Made by a program: the position numbers and the translations under genes. From assembly GCA_020747015.1 (NCBI GenBank), contig JAGTJM010000099.1, positions 1 through 64,000 on the forward strand: a stretch of 64,000 bases of DNA. Direction: 5' to 3'. Position 1 is the stretch's first letter, and each line of letters starts with the position of its first letter. Shown piece by piece: positions 45,104 through 57,295 of this stretch. Source of the DNA: Pyrenochaeta sp. MPI-SDFR-AT-0127. Lineage: Eukaryota; Ascomycota; Dothideomycetes; Pleosporales; Cucurbitariaceae. Below the pieces are notes generated by a model. The model worked only from the letters and a program-made list of their open reading frames with translations. It was not told the DNA's origin and did not search any database.

Positions 45104-45894
45104 ATGCCACCCAAACAAAAACAGGACAAATACTCTGTCCTTCTACCAACCTACAATGAGCGCCGCAATCTGCCAATAATAACATGGCTGCTCAACAAGA
45201 CGTTCACCGAGAAGTTAGTACCCCTGCAGCCTGCCCTCACCTCCAAGTACAATGCTGATAGTAATTGTACAGCAACCTTGACTGGGAGCTCATCATTGTC
45301 GATGACGGCTCACCTGACGGCACCCAAGAAGTAGCCGCCCAACTCCAAAAAGTCTACAGCCCCCAGCGCATCCAAATCCGCGCGCGCGCTGGCAAGTTGG
45401 GCCTGGGAACCGCCTACGTTCACGGCCTCCAATACGCAACAGGAAACTTTGTCATCATCATGGATGCCGACTTCTCGCACCACCCTAAATTCATCGCGCC
45501 CATGATTGCGCTGCAGAAGACCAAGAACTACGATATCGTCACAGGCACGCGGTATGCTGGTGATGGAGGTGTATTTGGATGGGATCTGAAGAGGAAGTTT
45601 GTGAGCAGGGGCGCAAACTTGTTTGCTGATACAGTGCTGCGGCCTGGTGTGAGTGATCTCACTGGCAGCTTTAGGCTGTATAAGAAGGAGGTCCTGCAGA
45701 AAGTTATCAAGAGCACAGAAAGTAAGGGGTATACCTTCCAGATGGAGATGATGGTGCGCGCAAAGGCTATGGGATGCACTGTTGCAGAGGTACCAATCTC
45801 GTTTGTCGATCGTCTTTATGGCGAGAGCAAGCTCGGTGGTGATGAGATTGTAGAGTACGCCAAGGGCGTACTGAATCTGTGGTTGAAGGTCTAA
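45104..45894 (+). CDS. DPM1: Dolichol-phosphate mannosyltransferase catalytic subunit
   Basis: Two exons: 45104-45213 and 45273-45894, giving 243 aa. The 59-nt intron (GTTAGT ... TGTACAG) joins TFTEN to NLDWELIIVDDGSPDG. It is a GT2-fold enzyme that transfers mannose from GDP-mannose to dolichol phosphate at the ER, feeding N-glycans, O-mannose and GPI anchors. Visible motifs: YSVLLPTYNERRNLP, IVDDGSPDGT, the metal-binding MDADFSHHP, and SDLTGSFRLYKK. It ends at NLWLKV with no C-terminal membrane helix, so it is the short form that needs Dpm2/Dpm3 for membrane anchoring, unlike the single-chain yeast enzyme. Confidence 0.97.
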
Positions 45895-46164
45895 GGGGAT
45901 CGGACAGCTTGCATGGCGTCGGCGTTGGGAAGGATACGGGGCATTCGGAGGCCTTCTTACGAAGATATCCGTCCTGGGTAGGTTAGGAGACAGTACACCA
46001 CCTTGTGTTCGCATATACCATTACATCTTTTAACTCCTAATTTTCTCATCCTCGTCCTGTTTCCACTCTCCTCCTTTGGTCTAGATGTACAGCCGTGAGA
46101 TGTGCACGGCACTAACACTATCCTCAAGACAGCCATTCAGCAACTCACTTCCTGCCCAATTACC

Positions 46165-46758
46165 CTATCCTCTCACCCTTTCCCCCTCAATAGGCCTCTC
46201 ATACTTGTCCGACCCATCCCTCTCCTTCCCAACAAGGATCGGATGACTCGTCAGAGCCGCTTCCCTCGATGGACTCGCAGGCGTAGTTGGAACCGAGCTC
46301 GACATGACATCGATTCCATCGGTCATCTGCATCTTGCTCCCCAACGGCGACCGTAACGAACCCTTTGCACCAGACACATCTCCGACAGAACCATATTCCC
46401 CCTCCGCCAACCCAGCCGCACCGCTCGTCTCACCCTCCCGAACAGTCTCGCACTCCCTCGCTCGAGCAGGAGTACCTGCAAAAGGCGCAAACGCTTTAGA
46501 GCGCCGAGTATGAAACGAGAACGAGTGCTCCTTGCGCCGAGGAGTCGAGGGCTCTAGTTCCGTAACTCGCGGTGAGATGACGCGCATGGGCGAGGTATCT
46601 TCTGTCACTTCGTCGCCGCTGATTTGATCAGAGTCCATGTCGGGCTTTTTACCACTGCTTCTGAAGAGGTTGGCAATGCGTTTGCGGAAGCCAGGGCGCT
46701 GCGTTGATGGCGGAGTGGTGCGTTTACTTTCATTGACGCCATCGGTTTGAGGGGGCAT
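46165..46758 (-). CDS. Hypothetical disordered protein
   Basis: An ATG-started frame of 197 aa; it stays open upstream to 46935, but only from a GTG, so an upstream exon is possible. Ser/Pro/Thr/Arg-rich throughout with no domain. It contains a basic patch (PGFRKRIANLFRSSGKKP) and phospho-site-like blocks (RRKEHSFSFHTRRSKAF). Such composition is common in fungal signalling and polarity proteins but gives no function. It converges on DPM1 with 270 bp between stops. Confidence 0.4.
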   Translation of the reverse strand: MPPQTDGVNESKRTTPPSTQRPGFRKRIANLFRSSGKKPDMDSDQISGDEVTEDTSPMRVISPRVTELEPSTPRRKEHSFSFHTRRSKAFAPFAGTPARARECETVREGETSGAAGLAEGEYGSVGDVSGAKGSLRSPLGSKMQMTDGIDVMSSSVPTTPASPSREAALTSHPILVGKERDGSDKYERPIEGERVRG

Positions 46759-47441
46759 GGTTGTTGGGCTGGACTGGACTGGACTGGAAGAAGATGGATA
46801 GTTGTGCAGAGTATGCAGTTCATTAGGAGAGTAAAGGCGTCGATGTGACTTGTAGCTGTGGGAAGAGGATATGCTCTTTCTACCCTTCTGTCGCTCTTGC
46901 TGGCTACCACGACTTTGGTTGCTTGCTCTTGCCACCAGAAGGTGGCCCTGGAGGTGTCAGAATACATCCTGGGACTCAGTCATAGCACGCACCGTAGACC
47001 ACCCAGCAAAGACTACCCAGCATGAAGTGTAAAGCAGCGATGTATTTGAACAGCTAACTAGACACTATGACAGGCAATAGACTCAACCTGACTGCCGTTG
47101 ATAACAAAGTGTTGACCTATAAAGTATATCACGTCAAATCCATAGCATCACAAAGGAGAGTATTCGTATAAATTTTTGTAAAGTTTGTATATTTCGCTGC
47201 CATCTCAGGGCTCGCTACTAAATACATATGCTTATCTAAAACGCCAGGGGCGAGGTTGTCGTAGACTTGGACAGCCATCGATGCCGAGGCTCTGTGGCCT
47301 CATTTCAAATATGAGAAATACATTACATGGAAAATGAGACAGTTTCTTAATAGCATAACCCAATATCACCGTGTTGAGGAGCCGAAAAATTTCATAAGCA
47401 GACGTTTATGCCTTGATTCACTTCAGTATCAGGTTAGAGGT
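46759..47441. other. Intergenic, no supported gene
   Basis: Flank of the disordered hypothetical gene and 3' UTR of the MscS gene. TA-rich around 47150-47400. No RNA gene recognised. Confidence 0.5.
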
Positions 47442-50356
47442 CTACTCCCGCTTATACTGAAATCGGTCGGTAGGCGCGGGCGGGCTCTGGCTCCTAAACG
47501 GATTGGTCGAGTAGGGCTGCTGGGCACCGCCCATGTTCGGATCCCAGCGCCTTTCTCCCTCATCCTCTTCAACCTGTGCTGCTCTTGGGCGGCTGTTTGA
47601 ACGCGGCGGTGGGACCATAGTTTGATAAGTGTATTCCTCTACATGACCCGTTGAGACAGAGGCAGGCGAACCCGGGACAGTGCTGCGTGGGAGAGAAGGC
47701 GGAGGCATCGAGGGTGGCCCAGGCGGTGGCGCGTAAGGGCTGCCAGCCGGGATCACGGGAAGAGGAAGAGGTGGTGGGATGTTCTGTCGAGACATTTCGC
47801 CAGAGGGACGTGAGCCGTACGGCGAAAGACTTGATCCACCCTTTCTCTTTCCAGCCGAGCTCGCCTTATGTAACAAGCCGCGCACTTCATCGAGGTCAGG
47901 TCGGGCATCCGTGCTAGGTCTGCCGAGAGTTGAAACATCGTCGCGAGCGGTCCAGGTATCATCGCGGATAGGATCAACGCCTGGCCTCCGGTTGTTCAAA
48001 GCAGTAATAGCCTGGTTCTCGCTACCAATGCCGACGCCGAGGTAATCAGTGCCGGTGGATTTTCCCTTGTCGGTATCTTCTGGCTTGTTAAGTGGGTGCA
48101 GACGCTTTGCGTCAGCGGTGTCTTTGAACTTCTTATATGCTTCAATAGCATCAACAGGCGGGACCGCAACAGACCATGTAGGCTTGTCCTGGGATCCCAA
48201 AGCAGCGTCTGCGCCTCCAGGGCCGGCAATCGGAACCTTGCGTAGAGCAAGCACCAAAGCGCACATGAACTTGGATCGGCGGGTCGCACGAAGAGACTCA
48301 TTCGACCAGTTGCTCTTGTGCTTGATCTCGATGCGCAATTCAAGCTTGTTCATCTCTGCAATGCTCATAACCTCTACATCGATCTCGGGATGGAAATCGC
48401 GGCAATTGGCTGGGTCGCGGACAAAGTTTGACATCTCTTGCTTCAGCAAATTGACATCTTCAAAAGATGTATCAAACGCGCAGAACACCGACACTTGCTC
48501 CCTCATGGCCTTGCTGCGGGTGATGTTTTCAACCCAAAGACTGTTCAAGACGATATTGGGAATTTGCACCGTCTTTCCATTGGAAACGCGCTTGAAGACT
48601 GTGTAGAGAAGGGCAATATGCTCGACAGCAAGCTGCTCGGCGGTGATGTCGACACGATCGCCAATGTCGTACGGATGCTTCACAAACAAGAAAATGCAGG
48701 AACCGAGGACTTCCTGAGCAGTCGTCGCAAATACAAAGGACAGCGACAGGAGAGCAGTTGCCGATGTGGTGAGCGTGGCGCGGAAACCTGGAGCAAGGAA
48801 GGCAACTACAGCAGGTTAGCAGGGGTTGTGGCCAATGTCAGATATTGGGGACTTACTGAACACGAAGAGGCAGACGATGAGCGCAATTGTCAATAGGAGG
48901 CCGTCAAGAGCGTTGATAGCTTGGTCTACATCGTGCATGCTGGTGTTGATGGACTTGCGCTGTCTGGCGTAATCAGACACAGTGAAGATCATCTCCTCAA
49001 GACTGATATCGCCGTTGCCGTCGCGGTCGATCGCAGAGAAACATTCCTCAGCATCTTCCTGGCGATTGGGACCCATGACTTCGACCAGGTCCTCCAGGTA
49101 CAGCTCATTCTTGCCTTCGACAACGAACGACATCCAAATTCGCTTAGCAAGAGCCTCGGAACTTTTCTGCCGTTCCAAAGCAGTCAAAACGATGGAGTGG
49201 GCCGAGTTTGGGTCAAACACTTTTTTGCCGGTGATTTCTGAAGCGATTGTACCAAAGACTGAGGTAATCTTGTCTCCAATTCGGCCTGCATCTCGGCCGA
49301 CCTCCTGGATCAAGCGCAGCGGAGTTCGGCTTCCTGAACGACCATGCTTGTGGGTTCCCTTTTTGCTACCGAGGCCAAGATCGAGAATGGTGTCCTGGAT
49401 GATGTAGTCCTCTTCAGCAAATTCGTTGCAGTAGGCTGGGAACAGTTCTCTCGAGGTGTCGTAGAGAATACCGAGTAGGTAGATACTGCGCTTCGACTCT
49501 TTGATCTTGCTGTCGAACTGCTTGCGATGGTAGCTGATGCTAATCAACTGGATCAAGACGCGTTCCGCGAGGATGATGACTGTGCAAACGAGCAAGGCGA
49601 GGAGAACAGACTGCATGGTATCGATCCATCCTGGGCGATTCGCGCCAGTCCTTGTTGGAATTGGTCGAACAAGTGCAGGGAAAGTGGCCTGATTGACAAT
49701 CATCCAGAAGACGAAGGACAGGGGCTTTTCGACAGCTTGGAGAAGCATAGCGTACTTTTTAACACCAGGGCTGACTACGCCAATGAGGAATTCGAAGATT
49801 TTGGGGAGGAAATGAGCGACAATCTTCATGACCCAGAAACTGAGCCAGACTAGTAGACACTATCAGTAGCCGTAAATCGCGCCCAGGGACAGAGACACTT
49901 ACTGATCTCGATCCATATCCAGAACATCTTTTGGTTTGTGCCGCCAATTGAGCCTGTAATCGTGCCCGTCTGTGACAAAATGATGGGAATGGCCAGCAAT
50001 AGGGCAACAGGCGCAACATAGATCATATAGCGCGTGACAATGCTGTAGTTGAGAATTTTGGTGTAGATTCTGCCCATATGGTTGAGGGCTGTTTTCTCCT
50101 CTTCATGGGCGCGAGGAGGCAATGGCGCACCCGTCTGGGAGTCGACCTTGGCCAGCCTTCTGCGTCCTCGGTGGAACATGCCCGTCTTCTCAGACTTCTC
50201 ATCCTTGGATGTCGGTGATTGCGAGGTGGTATGACTGACGACAGTCTGGAGGGGGATGTCGGTGGTTCGGTTGTCCATGCTGGCGTTCAACGGTTGAAAC
50301 CCGTGATTGGATAGTCGAAAGGATCTCTGCGAAGGAGATCGTTGATTGCCTGTCAT
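47442..50356 (-). CDS. Mechanosensitive ion channel (MscS type) with EF-hand
   Basis: Three exons: 50356-49903, 49849-48857 and 48805-47442, giving 936 aa; introns of 53 and 51 nt start GTAAGT. The N-terminal 100 aa are cytosolic and Ser/Thr-rich. Hydrophobic segments include YMIYVAPVALLLAIPIILS, LSFVFWMIVNQATF, LLALLVCTVIILAERVLI and LLLTIALIVCLFVFIAFL. The EF-hand is near residue 424 (DRDGNGDISLEE). The pore helix TTSATALLSLSFVFATTAQE and the beta-domain start VKHPYDIGDRVDI span the second junction. The last 240 aa are Pro/Ser-rich. The layout matches fission yeast Msy1/Msy2, ER channels that control calcium during hypo-osmotic shock; calcium binding by the EF-hand is inferred. Confidence 0.94.
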
Positions 50357-53026
50357 AAGGAGCAGAACCCCAGTAGCTGGTCGTAAGAGACGCTGTCGTC
50401 ACGGGCAAACTTGCAGGCGGGGGAAATGACCTGGAATGCGGGGGATTGGAAACGCTGCGCGGTGAAAGAATGTAGAGCAAGGGCTGCCCGAAGAATGTGC
50501 GTCAAGCACTTTCACTATGGGGATCGTGCGGTAGTGCAGTGGAGAGACCAGTAACGTAGCGACAGCAATTGGAGTCAGGCCAGCCGTCGATTCTCGGTGC
50601 AAGGAAACAAGGAGACAAGGAGAAACGAGCGTCGAGCTCTCGGACAGACACAAAGGGCGCAACGACAGGGAGAAAGAGAACGAGCGATAAAAGAGACTTT
50701 CAGGAGGAAGCTTTCTTTCTTCCCCCGGCGACGACGACGCCCCGGAACCTGGGATCGCTTGTTCCTGCAGGGGATCGGACGGTGCAGGGAGCCACACCAG
50801 GCAGTGAAACGCCGCTAATTCACGCCACGACAAATCAAGCCCAAGCCCTGCCGTCACCACCGACGCCACGCAAAACCGCCAGAGAGACGATCCGTTTGCA
50901 CCAACAGCTGGGCTCCGTGCCAGAGACGTGATACGAGAATCGACCAAAATGCTCTCATCCTGTCCAGAAATGATGTGCTGTTTCGCACACAAGTGCCGCT
51001 GACCCACAAACACACGACTCAGTTGAATGGATGGCAACCCCTGACGATGATCCCATCTGGCCTCTTCTTCCCCATAATTCTGCCTTTATCGATAAGCTCT
51101 CGAAAAATGTTGGACCTCGTGTTGAGACTTTCCGACGGCGGCACTGCCAAACGAAATTTTCTCGTGTTGCAGCTCCGCCATGCGCCAAAGGCAAATGCCT
51201 GATGCTCCGGGACAACAAACATTCGGCTGTTGTCGTGTCGCAGATTCGCATTCGCAAACACTTCCATGGAGAAGCTTCCGCATTCGTGACTTTGGTCAGG
51301 TGAAACCAGGAGAGTCTGATGTGAGGCAACGAACTGCTCTCTTAACTCCACGACTAAGGAACAAGGTGCACATTGTTTTTGTCACGGCATCCTCAGGCAT
51401 CTGATTTGGAAGCAACATCCCCTAATTGATACCTTGAGCATTCTCAGGCGACCCCTCAACTCTCCGAACATTAACGTACCATCGCTTCGGCCCGTTGAAT
51501 GAGAGCTATTAACAGCGTCGCGTACTCCCGTAGTCGTTCAACGCGAGCATGGCATACGTAATCGGTACCCCTGTTGGGACTGCACAAGCTTGTGAAGACA
51601 CTAACCATACAAAGCACTAGCCCCTATCTCATCCAATTGCTCTGGACAATGTGGTGCTCCTGCCCTTCTGGAGACAGACTCTCTATCGTATTCCTTATGC
51701 TGTTCGTCACTGATTTCACGACTCTAGCTATTCAATCACATAACTATAAAAGGACTAAAATTCGCAAAGAGTATATCGACGACTGTGAAGATCAGCCTAT
51801 TCTTAGCACAAAGGGTATCCACAAACACTGACGATCGTCTTTACCTTCTTGTCGTTGCTAGCCATAACAGCACTTATTGACCGCGTCATTCGAATCCTCG
51901 TATCTAATGAAATCGGCTAGAGTCCGGGACCGCCTCTGGCGTGTTCCCATCACTTGCTGTCGTTCCGATTTCCTAATGTTCTAGTGATGAGATCGGTTTC
52001 CATCTCATTTCGATGATATTTCCGATCCATAAGCTGCTTCCTTGTACCCAAGTATGCTTTCGCAAGTCCTAGCTAAACCTCCGCGACCTGGTCGGGCCTC
52101 CAAATACTTCAGTGTGCGCCTAGACGCTGGCTGCGACCGTCGTACTTCTGGCGACATTATTGCCACAATACGACAGGTATCCTGTCTCTGAAAAGTAATT
52201 GGGACTCATATTTTGACGAGCTGCTTCGATGATGACACGAATAGAAATTTTTCGAGATATCTGGAGATGTAGCGGGTTTATGTTTGGCATAAGACTGTCA
52301 CTTTCTACCACTGGGCCGGTACCAGTGTATTCCTTTCACCAATATCCCATGCCTTGTGGTATACTGTCTGGCGAGCATCAACGCGACTAGCAGCATGTAA
52401 CCAAGGCGAAATTTTGAGCGATGCTACAACGAGGCGACGCACCTCAGACTATCTGATTAGGATCAGCAACGACTGAACTCGGAGCAAGAAGCTTTCAAGG
52501 CTCTTTGGATACTTGCTGAGGGCTTCCAGTTCGCAGCCGTCATCCTGTAGTCGTGTGGAAGAGGAAGCTTGAGACTACTTAAAATGAGCCGCAACTACAT
52601 CCATCTGGCTTCACATACATTCCCATATTCGCCAAGGAAAACCCACGCATCGCCTTGCATTTTTGGCCAGATGAATGAATTAGCACACACTGTTGCTACC
52701 AATTGTCAAGTTCGAGCGTTTTTAGAGCTCTACAAGAAACGCCAAAGTGGTGGTGGGTGTATGATCCTCGCTATGCCTAAAATGGAACCAGCTGTCAGAG
52801 CTGAACAACACGACTTCTCAGCTATCCCCGCAGACCTGATATAGGAGAGCCCCGCTGCATCTGGCCTCTCGTGGTTGATGGACTTTCCTGACTGCCACGC
52901 GTCCAAGCCCAAGCTTTTCCTTAAGACGACCGGAAAGTCGATGCACGTGGTCTGATCGACTACCAACCATATATTGCGCATGAAATTCAACGCAGCATCT
53001 GGCAATACCATTCTAACCCTGACGCA
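50357..53026. other. Gene-poor region of 2.7 kb
   Basis: The first 600 bp probably hold the MscS leader and promoter. Frames of 75-212 codons in this stretch overlap one another on both strands, use no recognisable domain and several lack ATG starts. The stretch just before 53027 is promoter for the HET gene. No transposon ends or RNA genes were recognised. Confidence 0.5.
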
Positions 53027-55267
53027 ATGTCCCTAGAAAACATCTCAGATCTTTGCGAGATATGTGGCGCGATCGAATGGGAAAATGTGATCAACGGGAT
53101 CGCTACGGCAAAAGTAAAGGAAACATTGAAGCTTCGACGAATGTACAAGTTAGATGGTATTCAAGGCGAAGAGGCAGCTTTTGTTCGGGAGCGTGTCCGG
53201 TCCATAGCGGAACTAGCTAGGAGTCCGCCATCCTGCCCCATGTGTAGGCTCTGGCTTCGTGCTTACGTGCGAGCATACCCCCAAGATGATCCTGCCAAGG
53301 ACGACCAGAAATCGCCTTGGTTCACATACTTCATCCCCAAATCGAGTTACGGCGTTCTATGGTTGGGACACCCTCGTGGCATCGACGATGACGCTCAAGC
53401 TTTGGAGACGCGCAGAAAGATGATGAATGCGTGTCGTATGAGGTTCCGCTCGTATGAGTCCCAGCGAGGCTTCGAACGGCCTTTGGAGTTGGCATGTATT
53501 GATGAGGATCTAGCGCCAGGAGCAAGATCGCGAGGAGGAAGACTACTGGCCGATGATGGGTGCCGGGACGGCTTGTTCAAAGACTGGTTACACCTCTGTT
53601 GTACTAAGCATGGTGATGGCTGTGAGGACCAGTTGCCGATGAAGGCGTTACACGGCGCTGGAGACCGCGTCAAGCTGCGATTGCTTGATGTTCAGCAACT
53701 GAAAGTGGTGGTGAGATCTTTCGATACACCTTACGTTGCACTCTCCTACGTATGGGGATCTGCAAAGTGCTTTCGTGCCGAACGCAACATGTTCCAACGA
53801 GACCCCGAGAATGCTAGTGAATTGTTCTTAGATCTCGAACCTTTCGTACAAAGCACCAATGCCTCCTCTGAACATTGGAGATCAGGCAGTGCGGCCTCAA
53901 CAGGGGTTATTCCTCGGACGATATTAGATGCAATGAAAGTAACACGAGCGTTAGGTCAGCAATATCTCTGGGTTGATTCCATCTGCATTTTGAATGAACC
54001 CGAGGAACTCACGAGCACTGTCGAAGCAATGGACATTATATATAAAAAGGCTCTATTGACCATTGTTGGCGCAGCTGGCTCAGATTGTATGGCCGGCCTA
54101 CCACGCGCACACGCTAGAGCACCCCAAATTACTCAGATTAGTGAACGAGTCGATGGCCGTACATTCATCATGGCTCAGCCGTCTCTAGACTTTGTCCTAA
54201 AGTCCTGCGCATGGTCAACGAGGGGCTGGACCTTTCAAGAGAGCAAACTCTCCCGGCGAAAACTCATCTTCACATCATCTGGCGTATACTTCCGTTGCCA
54301 AAAGGACACCTGGGCAGAGGACTCAATCGAGAACTTAGTCCTCGATTCAAAGTTTTATCCACCCGAAAGACGCCAACGCACAGCGTATATCGCTCGCAAC
54401 AAGGCGGAAGCTAAGAAAGAAGCGGCCTTTGCAGATTACACCTTCGACGTAAGGATTTACACAGCACGTACACTAGGTGGGCAAGGCGATGCCCTCAAGG
54501 CCTTTGCTGGGCTGTTATCCGAGCTTCAAAAAACTAGTCTACCAACCGAGTTTGTGTGGGGCCTTCCACAGTGCTACATCGACGCTGCGCTGCTGTGGAA
54601 GGCCGTTGAGCATTGGAAATACAGGAAATGGGCATACCAGCCCACTGAACATGACCAGAGTCAGGGGTCGAGGGCATCAGCCGCTGAGGGATTCACGTGG
54701 AGCTGGCACGAAGACAATCAGTACGAGTTTTCTCGATTAGAGAGGAGACTGGATTTCCCCAGTTGGTCGTGGTGCGGTTGGCAAGGCGCCATGGGGTATT
54801 TTCCGCGGACAGTCACTGAGTCAGATCTGCATCTCCTTGGAACCATAGAGAGCCTCGTCCTCTGGCCGTGGCTCGGGGATACGCAGGGAGATACCGACTG
54901 GAAGCAGGACTTGAGCGCGGGCATCCTGACGTTCCAAGCATGGACAGCAGTCATTGAATTCAGTAAGCTACCTTACGGATTCGCCACTTACACACTGAGG
55001 GAAGGTTGGGCGGGCTGGCCCATGGATGCAGAAGGGCCTCTTCTATATGGCCAGCACGAATGCATCCTTCTATCTCGGCAACTGCGCGAGCCCGTTGAGC
55101 GAGTTTACTACCGTGCCTTCCAGCCCGTCAGCGCAAGCAAACTCCTAAATATCATGGTCATAGCACGGGACCCTACCGGGCTGGCTCGTCGCCGAGGAAT
55201 AGGGATGATGAGTGAAGACATATGGTGGAAGTTTGATCCTCAATTCCAAAAGATTAGATTGCAGTAA
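53027..55267 (+). CDS. Heterokaryon incompatibility (HET) domain protein
   Basis: Single exon, 746 aa. HET proteins mediate non-self recognition and cell death after fusion of unlike hyphae; the domain is distantly related to TIR. HET motifs sit at residues about 235-400: YVALSYVWGS, YLWVDSICIL with the preceding TILDAMKVTRALG, then MDIIYKKALLTIVGAAG, GLPR, and STRGWTFQES. The first 100 aa include two CxxC-like pairs (LCEICG; SCPMC). The C-terminal 340 aa are Trp-rich (FPSWSWCGWQGAMGYF, the typical post-HET motif) with no NACHT, WD or ankyrin repeats. It sits alone in a gene-poor stretch. The partner or trigger is unknown. Confidence 0.94.
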   Translation: MSLENISDLCEICGAIEWENVINGIATAKVKETLKLRRMYKLDGIQGEEAAFVRERVRSIAELARSPPSCPMCRLWLRAYVRAYPQDDPAKDDQKSPWFTYFIPKSSYGVLWLGHPRGIDDDAQALETRRKMMNACRMRFRSYESQRGFERPLELACIDEDLAPGARSRGGRLLADDGCRDGLFKDWLHLCCTKHGDGCEDQLPMKALHGAGDRVKLRLLDVQQLKVVVRSFDTPYVALSYVWGSAKCFRAERNMFQRDPENASELFLDLEPFVQSTNASSEHWRSGSAASTGVIPRTILDAMKVTRALGQQYLWVDSICILNEPEELTSTVEAMDIIYKKALLTIVGAAGSDCMAGLPRAHARAPQITQISERVDGRTFIMAQPSLDFVLKSCAWSTRGWTFQESKLSRRKLIFTSSGVYFRCQKDTWAEDSIENLVLDSKFYPPERRQRTAYIARNKAEAKKEAAFADYTFDVRIYTARTLGGQGDALKAFAGLLSELQKTSLPTEFVWGLPQCYIDAALLWKAVEHWKYRKWAYQPTEHDQSQGSRASAAEGFTWSWHEDNQYEFSRLERRLDFPSWSWCGWQGAMGYFPRTVTESDLHLLGTIESLVLWPWLGDTQGDTDWKQDLSAGILTFQAWTAVIEFSKLPYGFATYTLREGWAGWPMDAEGPLLYGQHECILLSRQLREPVERVYYRAFQPVSASKLLNIMVIARDPTGLARRRGIGMMSEDIWWKFDPQFQKIRLQ

Positions 55268-55911
55268 CCGGCAAGGAGTCAACTTCGATGTATGCTGTAC
55301 ATGTATGAGTCGCTCACGATCGATGACTGCCAGGAAATCCGCATTCTGGTTAACTATCTCTTCGTTGAAAATTGCACCACCTGATCGACGTTTGCTAGTT
55401 ATATCACGACCATAGTCGGAAATTGCAGATCCACACTATGATGTTTGGAATTCGATGGAGAAAATTTGAAAGTGGAACCTGGTTGTGCGTCACGATATGC
55501 ACAAGGATTATGGAGGTGCCGGTGTCATTACCTAGCAACCCCAGCCGATCATCTATCTTAGAAAATGCTTATCTTCACACACGCTCCCTGGGTCCTCTTT
55601 CACAAATGTGGAGAACATTGTGATGGAAAAGCCAGTATGACAGTTGACAATATTCACATAAATGCCTTTCTATCTGTACAAAAAGAACCCGTGTCGTTCA
55701 ACTCGACAAGTGCTCTATGCACATCATATCGTGTGTTCGTAAAACGTCTATAAACCGTAGCCCGTTGCCCTTGTAAGAACTCGCTTTCAAATGCTTCAGA
55801 TCCCAAGACTCCAGAAGAAATGCTGGGAGAAATAAAATGTACAACTAATCGCCCTGCGCCTGATTTCGTGTACTTTACTTCGTTTCCATGTTTCGCCTCG
55901 TTCCAAACTGC
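55268..55911. other. Convergent intergenic region, no gene
   Basis: 3' flanks of the HET gene and the AIM6-like gene. No supported feature. Confidence 0.5.
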
Positions 55912-57295
55912 TCAGCTGTTCCCGCAGAGGGTAATGCCTCCGACAGTGCACCAATTCCAATTCCACCTTGTCGCACTAACGAGGTCGTCAACGTTCAGCA
56001 TGCCGGCGCCCAGATCCATCAATTGCGCCCAGATATTGTTTCGGAGCTTGATGGGCCAAGCAGGTGTGTCCCAGTATCTGCTCTTCAGGCCTTTCTCCTC
56101 GGCGGCTTTGATCTGCTGGTCCAACTTTCCGACCTGGCCTTTTGAGAGCCTGTTCAGCCATACCCAGCCTATTGCGGCTTTCAGGTTTGTACTAGCGTAG
56201 TAGCTGTTGGTTGTGTTATACTGGGCATCTGAGATGGAGAGGAGCGGCGCATCGAAAAAGATGAAACGGTCTGTAGAGTTTTGCTGGACCAGGTCGAAGG
56301 GTGTTTTTCCTGTGCCGACAATCGTTAATGGTCCCTGGACCAGTTTCTCGCCATCGTAGTAGGTGAGCCAGTTCCTGTCACGGAGGGGTTGAAGTTGTGA
56401 GAGCAGAACAGGCCAGATTTCGTGACCATCCTTCTTGAAGTCAATGAGAAGGATGGTCGAAGCATTCGGATCAGAGTCAAAAAGGCCCGTCTCTTTGTCT
56501 TCCGTTGATGCAACCGAGACGTTCCGGTTTTCGAAGATATTGGTTAGCGGGTCTAGATAGAGACTCCTTAGCGTCCGTTCTGGTTTAGCGGAATTCCACG
56601 AATGGCTGACGAGCAGCTCTTCATCCTCAGTCAGCCAAAGGTCCGCTTCGATGCTCACACAGCCTGCTGCGAGAGCTGCATACAGTGGAACAGCGCGCCA
56701 GTAGTCATTGTGCGAATGGCAGTTCTTCGGTATAATGTCGCGGCTGAAGTCGTCTCGCCAGTCGAATTTGAACGCTCCATTTGCGTCTGGCTCTTTCCAT
56801 GTCTCGACAATGTGCTGTAGTCCGCTGTGGCCAGGTGGAGGAGCTAGTCGCCGTATCAACGTGACGACGAAAGATATGTACACACCGGGATGTGTCAGTA
56901 CACCGCTCGGAGTTTGTCGCGCAAAGATGTACTTACACTCCAGCGATAGCACCAAAAACTGTCAAGATAACCAAGATAGCCCCTACTCTTCGAAGGCAGT
57001 GCCTTCTCCTTGCTCTTCTCGCTGACTCTGACTCTTCGCGATCCGACGATCGCATTCCACACCACCAACTCATATCTTTTCTCCACGACCTCGGTCCACT
57101 ACGCTGATACCACTTTGGCTTTGATCTTGAATGGACACCTTCCTCTAGACTGATCGCGCTCGAAGTTTGACTCCCAATCTCATCCTCATCATCGCGAAAC
57201 CGTTTCGAATTGTTCTCTCCGCTAAGCATTCTGAGATACACCGGTCGTACAGACACGACGGGCTGTGATTTGGACTTTTCCTGTATTTGCTCCAT
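55912..57295 (-). CDS. AIM6: AIM6-like PLC-type phosphodiesterase, membrane anchored
   Basis: Two exons: 57295-56937 and 56824-55912, giving 423 aa. The 112-nt intron starts GTAAGT and ends in a pyrimidine tract with CCACAG; nearer AG sites break the frame, and this one joins IAGV to GLQHIVETW. The N-terminal 100 aa are charged and cytosolic, followed by one membrane helix (VGAILVILTVFGAIAG). The lumenal/external domain is a PI-PLC/GDPD-like TIM barrel: CHSHNDYWR, SIEADLWL, LLVSHSW, LLIDFKKDG and TDRFIFFDAP. Yeast Aim6 was named for an effect on mitochondrial inheritance; its substrate is not known. Confidence 0.88.

Noticed and set aside
50399..51037. 212-codon minus-strand frame
   Set aside because: Low-complexity Ser/Leu/Pro content, overlapped by frames on the other strand, and lies in the expected leader of the MscS gene.
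56825..56955. Frameshift between the two halves of the AIM6-like gene
   Set aside because: A GTAAGT...CCACAG intron restores the frame and the conserved GLQHIVETW; no frameshift is needed.
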